DNA of 64,000 nt, taken from Progne subis subis (lineage: Eukaryota; Chordata; Aves; Passeriformes; Hirundinidae). The stretch lies in the NCBI GenBank assembly GCA_022316685.1, contig JAKJHU010000084.1, positions 567,001 to 631,000 on the forward strand. Direction: 5' to 3'. How positions within the stretch are numbered: the stretch's first letter is position 1; each line of letters opens with the position of its first letter. Under the pieces are notes generated by a model. It made no database searches, was not told the DNA's origin, and saw nothing but the letters and a program-made list of their open reading frames with translations. The position numbers were made by a program, and so were the translations under genes. Below are positions 1 through 9,370 of this stretch, one piece after another.

Positions 1-102
1 ATAAAGTGGGAGGGGAACAGGGTTGGGTTACAGCTGAGCAAGGACAAACCTCGTGATTACAAATCCGATGAAACACAATATAAACCCAATTAATGCATTA
101 CA
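1..102 (-). mobile_element. Truncated solo LTR end (avian ERV)
   Basis: The right-hand part matches 45796-45929: both share 'ACAAATCCGATGAAA', 'TATAAACCCAATTAATGCA' and end in 'GCATTACA'. Read on the minus strand the element starts TGTAATGC, the usual TG start of an LTR. Flanking bases after 'TTACA' differ between the two copies, which fixes the boundary. The window edge cuts off the rest, so polyadenylation and U5 regions are not visible. The family is not named with confidence. Confidence 0.6.
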
Positions 103-120
103 ACAAACAGGGATCTTCTC

Positions 121-1600
121 TTGGAAATAGGGCTAAAAAGGAAGGTGTGGAAGCAGGGTCAGATGATGTGGGGAGAATATAGAGGTGCTGCTCCCCATTG
201 TGGGGAGAAAATTTGTTCAGCCAAAGCTCAGGTGAGGTTGAGACTGCCGTAACTGTTGGGGAAAATTAAAGTTTTCTCAAATACATGAATGGCAAGAGGC
301 AGAGTAAAAATAACATCAGCACATGCCAGGATGAGGATAGTCACCTCACAAACTGGGACAGGGACAAGGTGTAGGGGTTTAATGCCTTCTTTCCCCCTGT
401 CTTCAATATGGATGATGGACCCAGGGGATTTCAAGTGCTGTGAGCTCGAGGACTCTGTCTGTGAGAAGGTCAGCTCCCAGTCTACCCTGGACTTGTAAGG
501 GGTCTGCTACTCCAGCTGGAGCCCTACAAATCTACAGGGCCTGGTAGAATTCATCCAAGAATCCTCAAAGAGCTGCTGATGTCATTGCAAACCCTCTCAT
601 GATGATTTTTGAGCAGTCTTGGGAATCCAGAGAGGTCCCAGCTGAAAGAAATCTGGCAAGTGTTCTGCTGATACTCAAGAAAGGCAAGAAGGAGGACCCT
701 GGAAACTACAGGCCTGTCAGCCTTACTTCAGGGCCTGGTAAAATGATGGAGAAGGCTATTCTGGGAGGTATTGAAAAACACCCAGTGGACAACACAGTCA
801 CTGGTCACAGCCAGCACAGCTCCATGAGGGCAAAGTCCTGCTTATCAAACTCGATTTCCTTTTATGACAAGTGACCTACCTGGTTGATCAAGGGAAACCT
901 GTAGATATAATCTTTTTGGATTTCAGTAAAGCTTTCCAGACAGTCTCTTGCAGGATCCTTCTGGGCAAAATGTCCATCCCACAGCTGGATAAACATATCA
1001 TGAAATGGGTGAGCATCTGGCTCACAGGTCAGGCACAAAAGATTGTAGTGACTGGGATCACATCAGATTGGCAACCTGTCAGTAGTGGGGTTCCACAGTG
1101 CTCCATCCTCAGTCCTGTGCACTTCAACATGTCCATTAAAGACCTGGACATAGGACTGGAAGATATACTCAGCTGATTCAGAGATGATACAAAACTGAGG
1201 AGCTGCTTGACTCCCTCAAAGGCAGAAAGTTCTCAACAAATTAGAGAGATGGGCAATCACCAACCATATGGACTTAAATAAAGAAGGTGCTGCCCCTGGG
1301 ACAGGGCAACCTTGGCTGTGTGTTTGGACTGAGGAGCAAGAAGCTGGAGAGCAGCTGTGGGAAGAGCCCTGGGGGTGCTGGTCCATGGCCAGCTGGATCT
1401 GAGTCAGCAGTGCCCTGGCAGCCAGGAGGGACATCCCTGTCCTGGGGGTACCAGCCCCAGCATTGCCGGTCAGGCCTGGCAGGAATTGTCCTGCTCTGCT
1501 CTGCTCTGGGGAGGCCTCACTTCCATTGCTGGGAGCAGCTTTGGGTGCCACAATATAAGAAAGACTCTGAATTATTAGAGAGCATCTAAAGGAGGGCTTT
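121..1600 (+). pseudogene. CR1 ORF2 reverse transcriptase remnant
   Basis: Decayed reverse transcriptase, which in a live CR1 copies the element's RNA at a nicked genomic target. In order I see a 'KYMNGKRQSKNN' linker (about 283-318), 'NAFFPPVFN' (about 381-407), 'LKKGKKEDPGNYRPVSLTS' (about 676-732), the palm motif 'FLDFSKAFQTV' with catalytic Asp at codon 919-921, 'SGVPQCSILSPVHFN' (about 1081-1125), and an 'FRDDTK' box at 1177-1194 standing for the family FADD box. Breaks include a stop at 351-353, a frameshift near 867-870 between two open stretches, and a TGA at 1174-1176 immediately before the FRDD codons. The C-terminal part to about 1600 ('GATI', then further stops) is heavily shifted. 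Nothing functional is encoded. Confidence 0.85.
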
Positions 1601-2018
1601 CCTTGAGGGGAAGCCTTCTGAGGAGCAGGTGAGGGCAGTTGGTCTGTGCACCTGGAGGAGACTGAGGGGAATCCTCACTGCAGTTACAACTTCCTTGTGA
1701 GGGGAAGAGGAGAGACAGACAGTGATCTCTTGTCTCTTGTGACTGGGGACAGGATTCATGGAAGTGGTCTGAAGTTGTGGCAGGGGAGCTTTAGGTTGGA
1801 TATTAGGAAACAGTTCTTCCCTCAGAGGGTGGTGAGCACTGCCCAGGCTCCCTGAGGAATGGGTGTAGCCCCAGGGATGCCAGAGCTCCAGGAGCGTTTG
1901 AACAATGCTCTCAGGGGGTAGGATGGGATTGTTGGGGTGTCCTGTGCAGGGCCAGGGGATGGACTCAAAGGTCTTTGTGGGTCCCTTCCAAACTGGCAGA
2001 TTCTATGTTTCTGTAATG
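121..2018 (+). mobile_element. CR1 LINE, long 5'-truncated copy
   Basis: About 1.9 kb of a CR1 non-LTR retrotransposon. It runs from the linker after the endonuclease, through the reverse transcriptase, to the 3' end. The 3' end is recognisable from 'GGGCCAGGGGATGGACTC', 'GTGGGTCCCTTCCAA' and a degenerate octamer tail 'ATTCTATGTTTCTGTAATG'. CR1 normally inserts with 5' truncation, which fits. It starts just after the LTR remnant at 1-102. Many stops and frameshifts show that it is old and inactive. Confidence 0.9.
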
Positions 2019-4948
2019 ATACTTTTGGTAGCAAATCAACAGACTTGATAAATTAGAATTAAGTGGAAAATATGTAGACTGCAGTGCTTGTTAATTTACT
2101 AGAGCCCAAATATTGGTGATTACTGTGAGAATGAATTGGTGTGAATAAAAATGTGTTTATATAGTATTTGTGAGAATATATTTCTGTACACATATATGTA
2201 TGCATGTGCATGTGTGTGTATGTAGAGATAATGTGGATATATACATGCATAAATATAGATATGGATGAGTTAAATAAATTAGTTTATTAATTCACCTTTT
2301 GCAGAGAGAATACCGTTCTTTGGAAAGGAAAGCTTATATCCTCTGCAGTCTGGTGTCTGAAGAGGAGCCTTTTGGCCAAGGCATTAACAAAGTTTGCTAT
2401 GGACATTTGCTCACAAATTAGACATCCAGAAAATCTTTGTAACCCTGGCAATGCGAAAAGATCTTTCCTGATTAGATCCTTGTATTAAAATGCCTATGGC
2501 AGAAACATTCTGTCAGATCTTGCTGCATTTTCTCATGCTTTTGGGCAGCTCTAGATTATACCTTAAACTTATCCATTAAATTTTAGCTGTGGGTACGATA
2601 GAAGGCTTCTTAGAATCTGTAACTGAAACACATTACCATGAAATTTATTTTTCATACAGGGGTTAGTATGACTGTGCTCCATTTTTTTTCTCTGTCTTTA
2701 CATATAATTCTGGATATAGTTAATGAAATTAGCCTTGACAAGGTACAGAAAAAAATAGGTAGGTATGTGACTACAGAAGCTCTTCATTTAAATCTCGGTT
2801 TCCCATAGATTCCTTGTGTGATAATGTCATGGGAAATTCATATTGCTATAGATTTTTCACCTGTACCTTCATTTCTAGATTCCACCATGTGCTCATGTGT
2901 TGATGGTTCTAAGAGCTGTCAATATATGTTTGATAAATACTACAAGTTGTGCACAACTCTGAACTTCAAAGGATCTGAAATGAATTGGTTTTGAGTTCAG
3001 TGCCCAGGATTGCTTTTTTCCTTAGATACCTTTGCCTTTTCCACTTTTTTTGTTTGTTGGCTTTTGTTTTGTTTGGTTTTGTTTCAGGTCTTTTGTAGTG
3101 TCTGGAAGATATTTTTATTGTAGTTGCCTTTGAAATTTGATTTTCCTTTTAGTAGAACTATTTCTTGTGTGGTTGACTTCAAAGGCATATCTGTTTATTT
3201 AGGATTTTGCCTGATGAGGTAACGGTTATGTCTATTTTTACTGCTGATTCCTTGGCCTGGATGAGCACAAATGTGTGCTTGTTTACATGTTCTGAAGTAG
3301 CAATTCTGTGTGACTTGGGTATGTGTTTCCTTGGCACCCAAACCATGAAGGAGTCTTAGAAATCAATATAATACGTCAAACTCCCTGACACTTGTTCTTT
3401 CAGAGCGACAAAGACAAGCAAAAAAAACCCCAAATAAACAATCAAACTGTACAATTTTTTGGTTTTTTTTAAAGTGATGGTAATTTTCCCATTGTATGAG
3501 ATTGGTAAAATATGAATTACTTAAAAAGGAATTTTAACCATAGTAACTAATTGGAATATAGAGATAATTAACAAGAACATTTAAACTTAAAAGATTGCAA
3601 AGTAGAACATTAAAATAAAAGAAAAATATTTTTACTTCTACTTTTAAAAATGTCTTCATGTACCTATTCTATATTTATGGGGAGACAAAATTAGATATAA
3701 AATGTATGTCACACTTATTTCAGTCTATTTATCTTGTCTTCACAGTTAAACCATGAGAATTCCAAACCATGAGTGGGTTTGCAAGATGTTATATGATTGC
3801 TGACAGCAATAGAAGTCTTTATGCAGTATTTATGCTAAAACAAAGTGGGACTGTGGCTAGTTTCTACACCACAAAAACTGAGGTAACTCAGCTTAAATCT
3901 CTGGAAATTCCTATAAAAGGTTGATATGCATGAGTTACCATTCTCTCCCTCAGAAAAATTAGTTCTGTCACAGTAACTGGACTAAAACAGTAGGCAAAGG
4001 TCAGTTTTAGTTAAGTAAACTTGGTAATATTTCAGAATTTAGTCAGGGAAGAGAATTTTTGAGAGAGGATAGAGTGGAAGAGAGAAAGGCCCACCAACAC
4101 ATTACCAAATGAATTTGTGTCTGACAGCTCTGCCTGAACAGTGGGTACCTGAGATGAAGGGGTTTTATCCTTGTGAAATGTGCATTTTCCAGTTGTGAAA
4201 AAAGGCTTTTGCTTTGCTTCTCTGTTGTCATGTGAGATCATCCTGAAACGTGCTAACAAATCAGTAATTTCAGAAGGAGCTGGTCTGACAAGAAACAACC
4301 CTTAAAGCCAGTAAACAAAGGAGGATGATGGTAACAATCCCATGAATGCAAAGGCCACTGGAGTGATCTCCTGCTAACACTACCTGCTGAGTGCAGGGAG
4401 AGGAAAGTGGCTCCAGCTTAATACCCATAGGGCAAATCCAGGTAGACAGCTGTTCTTTGACGGCCAAAATGGCCCTCAAAGATGGCTTTTCCACAGATGG
4501 CTTTTCCACAACTTCCTGCCCCCTGGTTGATGGCTGATGATCTGACTGCATCTTATCTTGCAGTCAAGGCATTTTATAAGAGGGTCATGTTTTGACACTC
4601 GCATTAAACTCTGCAGGGACATTTTTTTGGGTGTGCCATTGTGATAACATTATTTTGCCCATTATGACTTATGGTAATCAAATGTGAAAATTGTTTTAAA
4701 GTTATTTTTGGCTTATTATTTCTAGAAATGGGAGAAATTCATTTGAGTATGTACAGTAAGATTAGAAGTAGATTCAGTCATCTGTCTGTAACACCTCCCT
4801 ATATCTGTAACACCTACTACCACAATGACTGACCCATGACTGCCACTTTTTAAGAAACCAGGTTAAATCAAATCTAGAATCAGACTAAATGGGAAAGATG
4901 CTATTCTTGACTGGTAAAGACCACTAATGCCACTGACTTGAAAAAGCA
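2019..4948. other. Unique AT-rich sequence, no gene seen
   Basis: No repeat family or exon recognised. It holds a TA/TG-rich low-complexity stretch around 2155-2275, a T/G-rich run around 3048-3086, and a perfect 15-bp tandem duplication at 4480-4509. Open frames around 4032-4551 on the minus strand are short and lack any recognisable domain. Confidence 0.5.
4480..4509. repeat. 15-bp perfect tandem duplication
   Basis: Two adjacent copies of AGATGGCTTTTCCAC (4480-4494 and 4495-4509). The length is a multiple of three, but no coding context is supported. Probably a replication-slippage duplication. Confidence 0.85.
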
Positions 4949-5132
4949 CCACAGAATCATAAAAGTCATGGAATAGTTTTGCTTGGCAGAATCTTAAATG
5001 CAATCCCATTTCACCCCCTGCCATGGACAGGGACACCTTCCACTATCCCAGGGTGGTCCAAGGCCTGTCCAACCTGGCCTTGGACACTTCCAGGGATGGG
5101 CCAGCCACAGCTTCTCTGGGCACCCTGTGACA
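4949..5132 (-). mobile_element. CR1 LINE 3' fragment
   Basis: Reverse-strand CR1 3' end. It starts with the tail complement 'CACAGAATCATAAAAGTCATGG', followed by 'CCCCCTGCCATGGACAGGG', 'ACACCTTCCACTATCCCAGG' and 'CTTCTCTGGGCACCCTGTGACAG'. The young subfamily-type 3' sequence is largely intact. It lies head-to-head with the plus-strand CR1 at 5158-5673. Confidence 0.9.
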
Positions 5133-5157
5133 GAGGTTTCTCCCTCTAGTCTTTTCT

Positions 5158-5673
5158 CATGAGACCCCACCTGGCACTACACTCTGGGGTCCTCAGCATG
5201 AGAAATACATGGACCTGCTAGTGCTGGACCAGAGGAGGCCACAGAGATGCTCCAGGGGCTGGAGCTCCTCTGCCCTGGAGCCAGGCTGGGAGAGCTGGGG
5301 TGTTAACCCTTGAGAAGAGAGAGAATTCTGGGGAGACCTTGGATCACCTTCCAGAGCATAAAGAGGCTCCAGGAGAGCTGGAGAGGAATTTGGGACATAG
5401 GCCTGGAGTGACAGGACAGAGGGAATTTCTTCCCACTGCCAGAGGGCAGGTTTAGATGGGATATAGGGAAGAAATTGTTCTCTGTAAGGCCTTGGCACAT
5501 GTTGCCCAGAGAAGCTGTGGCTGCCCCACCCCTGGAAGTGTCTAAGGCCAGGCTGAACAAGGCTTGGAGCAACCTGGGATAGTGGAAGGTGTCCCTGCCC
5601 ATGGCAGGGGGTTGGGATTGGATGAGCTTTATAAGGTTTTCGAACCCAAAATATTCTGTGATTTTTATGATTC
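5158..5673 (+). mobile_element. CR1 LINE 3' fragment (about 0.5 kb)
   Basis: Plus-strand CR1 beginning 'GAGACCCCACCTGGCACTAC' (C-terminal end of ORF2), then the untranslated 3' segment including 'GTTGCCCAGAGAAGCTGTGG', 'GGAAGGTGTCCCTGCCCATGG', and a tail 'ATTCTGTGATTTTTATGATTC'. The long minus-strand open frame that covers it is only the antisense of this repeat. Confidence 0.92.
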
Positions 5674-6579
5674 ACAGAAAGAATGAAAGAAGCTGGGTGG
5701 CTGTCATTATACAGGCAATCAGACAATATCACTAGTTTCCTCTGCACATTTACTACTAATCAATATAGTTCTCCACAGTTTATCATTTCATGAAATATAT
5801 CACTGAATATCTCACCTGTTTGGTCTTAGCAAAATATTCTGGAAGGTGGTCTACAACATATAACTAAGAATCAAACCAGTCCCTATGTTTTCTGCTTGCT
5901 GAATTAAAGTATCCTGCCACAAGGTTTGGTAATACCTTTCAGTCAATGCTGCAAAGTACGAAAGGAGTGAAATGAATGACTTCACATCACAAATGCCTCA
6001 GGCAAACACACTAGTGTTATTTACCCTTTGGCTGTTTACCATGTCTTGGAAATCAGGAATCATTCTATCTTTGCGGCAACATTATGCAAAAACGACATGA
6101 ACTATGAATCAGTCTTGTGGGGTATTAAACTCTCTGTCTCAGATGAAGTAATCCACTTCTAGTTAAAGCAGGGGGGCTGAACTGACAAACCACAGAAATT
6201 TCTGGGTCTACACTAGCATGAAATGGTATGCTGATCTTCATTGTAAATTGACAGGCATACACAGAAGGAAATATATAAAAGTATAAATGTGTCCACTGTG
6301 GACTTGATGCTGAGACTAATCCAGCAAAAGGATTAGGATTTGGGATTTATTTAATTCCTTTCTAATATAAAGAGTGATGATGTTTTTCTCACTGATAGGA
6401 AATGGTGGATTTTGGAACAGTTCTATGGAGATTTAATTCCCATACTGTGAAATGAGGAACAGTCATGCTCCTTACAGGCAGAAGCAGAAGATGAAGGCAG
6501 AAGCCTTCACAACCAGGGTGTTCAAGGACTATACATTTACTCTTTATGAGATCAACTACTGCTGAGTGCAATAGAAAAA
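5674..6579. other. Unique sequence, nothing recognised
   Basis: AT-rich sequence between two CR1 elements. No long open frame, RNA gene or repeat family seen. Confidence 0.5.
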
Positions 6580-7300
6580 TGCTGAGGCGCTGGAGAGTAG
6601 GAAGGCCCTGCAGAGGGACCCAAACAGGCTGGATTGATGGGCCAACACCAATGGTGTGAGGGTGGTCAACAAGGCCAAGTGACAGATCCCTACACTTTGT
6701 CCACAATAACCCCCTGCAGCTCCAGGCTGGGCCAGAGTGACTGGAAAGGGCCCATTGGGAATGGCCCTGGGGGTCCTGGTGCCAATGGCTGGACGGGAGC
6801 CCAGGTGTGCCCAGGTGAACCAGAGGTCAATGGCCCCAGGTCTGTCCCAGCCCTGGTGTGGCCACAGGCCCAGGGCAGTGGCTGTCCCCTGTGCTGGCAC
6901 TGCTGAGGGACCTGGAGTGCTGTGTCCTGTTCTGGACCCTAAAATGATCAGAGAGACCTTGAGGGGCTGGAGCATGTCTAGGAAAGGGAACGGAGCTGGG
7001 CAAGGCTCTGGAGCACCAGGAGAGGCTGAGGGAGCTGGGAAAGGGGCTCAGCCTGGAGAAAAGTAGGCTCAGGGGGGACCTTTTGGCTTTGCACAGCTCC
7101 CTGACAGGAGGGGACAGCTGGAGGGGTCGGGCTCTGCTCCCAGGGAACAGGGACAGGAGGAGAGGGAATGGCCTCAAGCTGTGCCAGGGGAGGTTCAAGC
7201 TGGCTATTAGGGAAACCTTCTTTACTGAAATGGTAGTCAGGCTTTGGCACGGGCTGCTTGAGGCAGTAGTGGAGTGCCCATCCCTGGCAGTGTGCACAAG
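6580..7300 (+). mobile_element. CR1 LINE, 5' part of a split copy
   Basis: CR1 of a different subfamily from the 5-kb copies. Marks include 'GGCGCTGGAGAGTAGGAAGG', 'AACAAGGCCAAGTG', 'GAGAGGCTGAGGGAGCTGG', 'CTCAAGCTGTGCCAGGGGAG' and 'GTGGAGTGCCCATCCCTGG'. It stops at 7300 and its continuation lies at 9249-9370, beyond the LTR-like insertion. Joining the two pieces through one 'ACAAG' copy gives an uninterrupted CR1 alignment. The open frames seen on both strands here are repeat shadows. Confidence 0.9.
7296..7300. repeat. Target-site duplication, left copy (ACAAG)
   Basis: Five bases ACAAG in the CR1 immediately before the insertion. The same five bases follow the insertion at 9244-9248. A 5-bp duplication is typical of ERVL-like and some other retroviral integrations. 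Confidence 0.75.
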
Positions 7301-7470
7301 TATCATGGGTTAGTACAGTTTAGTTTTTAATCACAGAGGAACGTAGAATGATTTTCCAGGTCAGGACCTAGGAATTGCTTTAGAAAGGACCAAGACCTAC
7401 CAGAGAGTTAAAATATTTGCATCTTTTTTGACCACTAAAAAAATGTCAGTTACGACTTTGGGAAGCACCA

Positions 7471-7537
7471 TATAAAAACTCTTCTTTTCCTGCAGCTCAG
7501 CCTTTTTTCCCTTTGGCCAGAGAGAAAGAGTATAAAT
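7471..7537 (+). promoter_or_regulatory. Candidate LTR promoter, two TATA-like boxes
   Basis: TATAAAA at 7471-7477 and TATAAAT at 7531-7537 stand just upstream of the CpG-rich segment. The second TATA runs directly into an ATG at 7536. The order (TATA, GC-rich leader, distant AATAAA) suits an LTR promoter, but transcription is not shown by sequence alone. Confidence 0.4.
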
Positions 7538-7910
7538 GCGGCAGTCAGAGGTCAGGCGGGCCCCTCTGCCTTGGCCGGGCGGCTGTGGCTGCGCTGACCC
7601 GGGCCCGGAGGAGCGGCCCTGGCCGGGCTGTGCCTCCATCTGCTACCAGCAAGGGGTGTGGGCAAGCCCGCCGGCTGGGCCCCTAAAACCAACTACGGGC
7701 CCGGCCGGGCCCCTAAAACCAACTACGGGCCCGGCTGGGCCCCTAAAACCAACTACGGGCCCGGCTGGGCCCCTAAAACCAACTACGGGCCCGACTGGGC
7801 CCCTAAAACCAAGTACGGGCCCGGCTGGGCCCCTAAAACCAACTACGGGCCCGGCTGGGCCCCTAAAACCAAGTACGGGCCCGGCTAGGCCTGGGCCCGC
7901 CACGATTTAA
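7536..7910 (+). CDS. Possible proline-rich repeat ORF in the LTR-like element
   Basis: Open frame of 124 codons from an ATG overlapping the second TATA box. The first 45 residues or so are rich in Gly, Ala and Arg. Residues of about 46-120 are decapeptide repeats of the type GPLKPTTGPA, produced by the 30-bp minisatellite. A second plus frame gives GWAPKTNYGP repeats, and one minus frame gives VVGFRGPAGP repeats. Three frames stay open together because the unit is 30 bp (10 codons) and lacks stops in those frames, so openness is weak evidence for coding. No known domain is recognised. Most likely this is a non-coding GC-rich leader. Confidence 0.15.
   Translation: MRQSEVRRAPLPWPGGCGCADPGPEERPWPGCASICYQQGVWASPPAGPLKPTTGPAGPLKPTTGPAGPLKPTTGPAGPLKPTTGPTGPLKPSTGPAGPLKPTTGPAGPLKPSTGPARPGPATI
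7681..7890. repeat. 30-bp minisatellite, 7 units
   Basis: Seven adjacent 30-bp units, each beginning CCCTAAAACCAA and ending CCCGGCTGGGC or a close variant. They differ at few sites: C/G at unit position 13 (AACTAC or AAGTAC in units 5 and 7), and single changes in units 1, 4 and 7. Each unit carries GGGCCCGG, so it is GC-rich and partly self-complementary. The low divergence suggests recent amplification inside the LTR-like insertion. There are no spacers, so it is not a CRISPR array. Confidence 0.95.
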
Positions 7911-8290
7911 ACTGAGGGGTAGGCAAAAAAAGCGTTTATGATCCTGCCTGTTTTCTTCTGATTCCGTCCTGTCCGGGTGATCTAGTCGCTGTTCAGTGTT
8001 AGTTCTTCCCCCCTCCCCCAGCACAGCCTTGAAAATCTAACACCATGGGCTGCAGAGAAAGAAAAAAATACTCTAGACAGATTTAAGCCTTTCCTGGGAA
8101 CATAAAGCTTCCAAAGCCTAACCTTCCCTAAAAGAGAGAAGAAAAGAGACAAAGTGAACATAAAGAAAAACCAGAATGAAGTCAGTAGAGCAAAAGTGAA
8201 GACTATTAGAGCAGGGGATTGAAGAGTTTGTTGTTCCATTCTTATTGAGCCATAGAAATGAAATTTTTGTTTAGATTATCCCTTTAAATT

Positions 8291-8440
8291 ATGAGAAAGA
8301 TATGCATTTGCGGAGATGATTGTTTAGATTTGCGTGTGGATTTGAGCAAAAGTGTTTGCGATAAACTAAGTGATATTAATTCTCTAAGATACTTGAACAA
8401 AGATAAAGATGAGAAGTTGTCTATGCCAGTGAAGAAATAA
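8291..8440 (+). CDS. Small ORF (49 aa) in the LTR-like element, unknown function
   Basis: ATG at 8291, TAA at 8438-8440. The predicted peptide has a short basic start, a cysteine cluster (Cys5, Cys7, Cys11 and Cys23), an Asp/Leu-rich centre and a Lys-rich tail. I recognise no family. Upstream of it the sequence has several stops, and the frame closes before the A/C tract. It could be a remnant of a longer leader or accessory reading frame, or simply chance. At 49 codons in AT-rich DNA, chance is quite possible. Confidence 0.2.
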   Translation: MRKICICGDDCLDLRVDLSKSVCDKLSDINSLRYLNKDKDEKLSMPVKK

Positions 8441-8617
8441 GAAGATATCTCTGCACCTCAAGATGAAAAATACCTTGCCTTTAGAGTTATTCCTCTTTAA
8501 AAACTGACACCCCAATATACAAAAGTCTAAGACCCATGACCCATAAGCAGCTTGGGAAACTGCTAATAGGAGAAGTCACGAAAGAAAGTTTCCCCGGGTG
8601 GCTGTTTTTGTAACAGG

Positions 8618-8857
8618 CAAAAAACCCACAAAAAAAAAAACCAAAAAAACAAACAACCAAACAAACAAACAAAAAACAACAACAACAACAAAAAACCAAA
8701 CAAAAACAAAAACAAAAAACAAACAAACAAAAAAAAACCAAAAAACCCCCCCCAAAAAACCCCACCAAAAACCCCCCCCCCCAAAAAAAAAACCCCACCA
8801 AAAAAACCCCACCAAAACCAAAAACAAAAAAACCCACAAAACAAAAAACAAAAAAAC
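8618..8857. repeat. 240-nt tract of only A and C
   Basis: No G or T from 8618 to 8857. It mixes CAAAA, CAAA and CAA units with C-runs of up to 12 and A-runs of up to 12. It lies within the LTR-like insertion. The open frames on both strands across it are compositional. Similar tracts occur at 45966-46053 and 56149-56335, and in reverse orientation at 36984-37118. Confidence 0.95.
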
Positions 8858-9092
8858 TGTTCTAAGTTATCAGTAAGGTCCATGACTCTAAAAAAGTCTC
8901 CTCTCCTAAAGAATTAATAAAAAACTATTTTCAAATATTGAAACTGACTAAAAATTACAAGTTTTATCTCTTTATGTTGTTTTGTAGGAAAGTTAACAGT
9001 TTGTATAGGAAAGGAAAAGTGCTTTTAGAGTTTCGTTTTGTTTTGTTTTAGCTTTTTTCCCAACTTTTCTTTTTTTTTTTCTAGTGTGTATT

Positions 9093-9098
9093 AATAAA
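9093..9098 (+). terminator. Polyadenylation signal of the LTR-like element
   Basis: AATAAA 146 bp before the right end of the insertion, followed by T-rich sequence. Consistent with an R/U5 border in plus orientation. Not proof of use. Confidence 0.4.
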
Positions 9099-9243
9099 AC
9101 TATTTGTTAATTTTTAAGCTTAAGCCTGCTTTGCTTTTCTTCCAACTCTCTCTCCCAAAAAAAAAAAAAAAAAAAAAAAGTGAGCACTGAAACCACTACA
9201 CTAAATTTAGCAACTAAAATTTAGAGAACTTGAAACCGCTACA

Positions 9244-9248
9244 ACAAG
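9244..9248. repeat. Target-site duplication, right copy (ACAAG)
   Basis: Matches 7296-7300. The CR1 continues directly after it with GTGTGCAGATGTGGCACTTG. Confidence 0.75.
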
Positions 9249-9370
9249 GTGTGCAGATGTGGCACTTGAGGACATGGCTTAGAGGTGAACATGGTGTTGA
9301 GTTGATGATTGGACTTTATAGCCTCAGAAGTATTTTCCACTGTTAGCAATTTTATGATTATATGATTTCT
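9249..9370 (+). mobile_element. CR1 LINE, 3' part of the split copy
   Basis: Continuation of the CR1 at 6580-7300: 'GATGTGGCACTTGAGGACATGG', then 'GTATTTTCCACTGTTAG' and a degenerate tail 'TTATGATTATATGATTTCT'. Together the two parts make about 0.84 kb of CR1. Confidence 0.85.

Larger units (their letters stand above)
7301..9243 (+). mobile_element. LTR-like insertion, 1.94 kb, ERV-derived
   Basis: Insertion into a CR1, flanked by ACAAG on both sides. The left end reads TATCATGGGTTAG (an LTR would usually begin TG, so a G-to-A change is likely) and the right end reads ACCGCTACA, ending in CA. Inside, in order: TATAAAA at 7471-7477 and TATAAAT at 7531-7537, a CpG-rich stretch to about 7910 with a 30-bp minisatellite, a 49-codon ORF (8291-8440), a 240-nt A/C-only tract, an AATAAA at 9093-9098, and 23 A residues at 9157-9179. 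I find no second copy of the left end near the right end, so it is not a short provirus with two obvious LTRs. No gag, pol or env is visible. It is best read as an unusually long solo LTR or a non-autonomous LTR element. The plus orientation follows from the TATA to AATAAA order. Confidence 0.7.

Noticed and set aside
5193..5747. 184-codon minus-strand frame
   Set aside because: It is the antisense of the plus-strand CR1 at 5158-5673.
7681..7890. CRISPR-like regular repeat
   Set aside because: The 30-bp units are directly adjacent with no spacers, and all signs point to a bird genome. It is a minisatellite.
7301..9243. Processed pseudogene (AATAAA plus A-run near the right end)
   Set aside because: The 23-A run is followed by 64 bp more before the target duplication, and the duplication is only 5 bp. 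Both fit an LTR-type insertion better than a LINE-made retrocopy.
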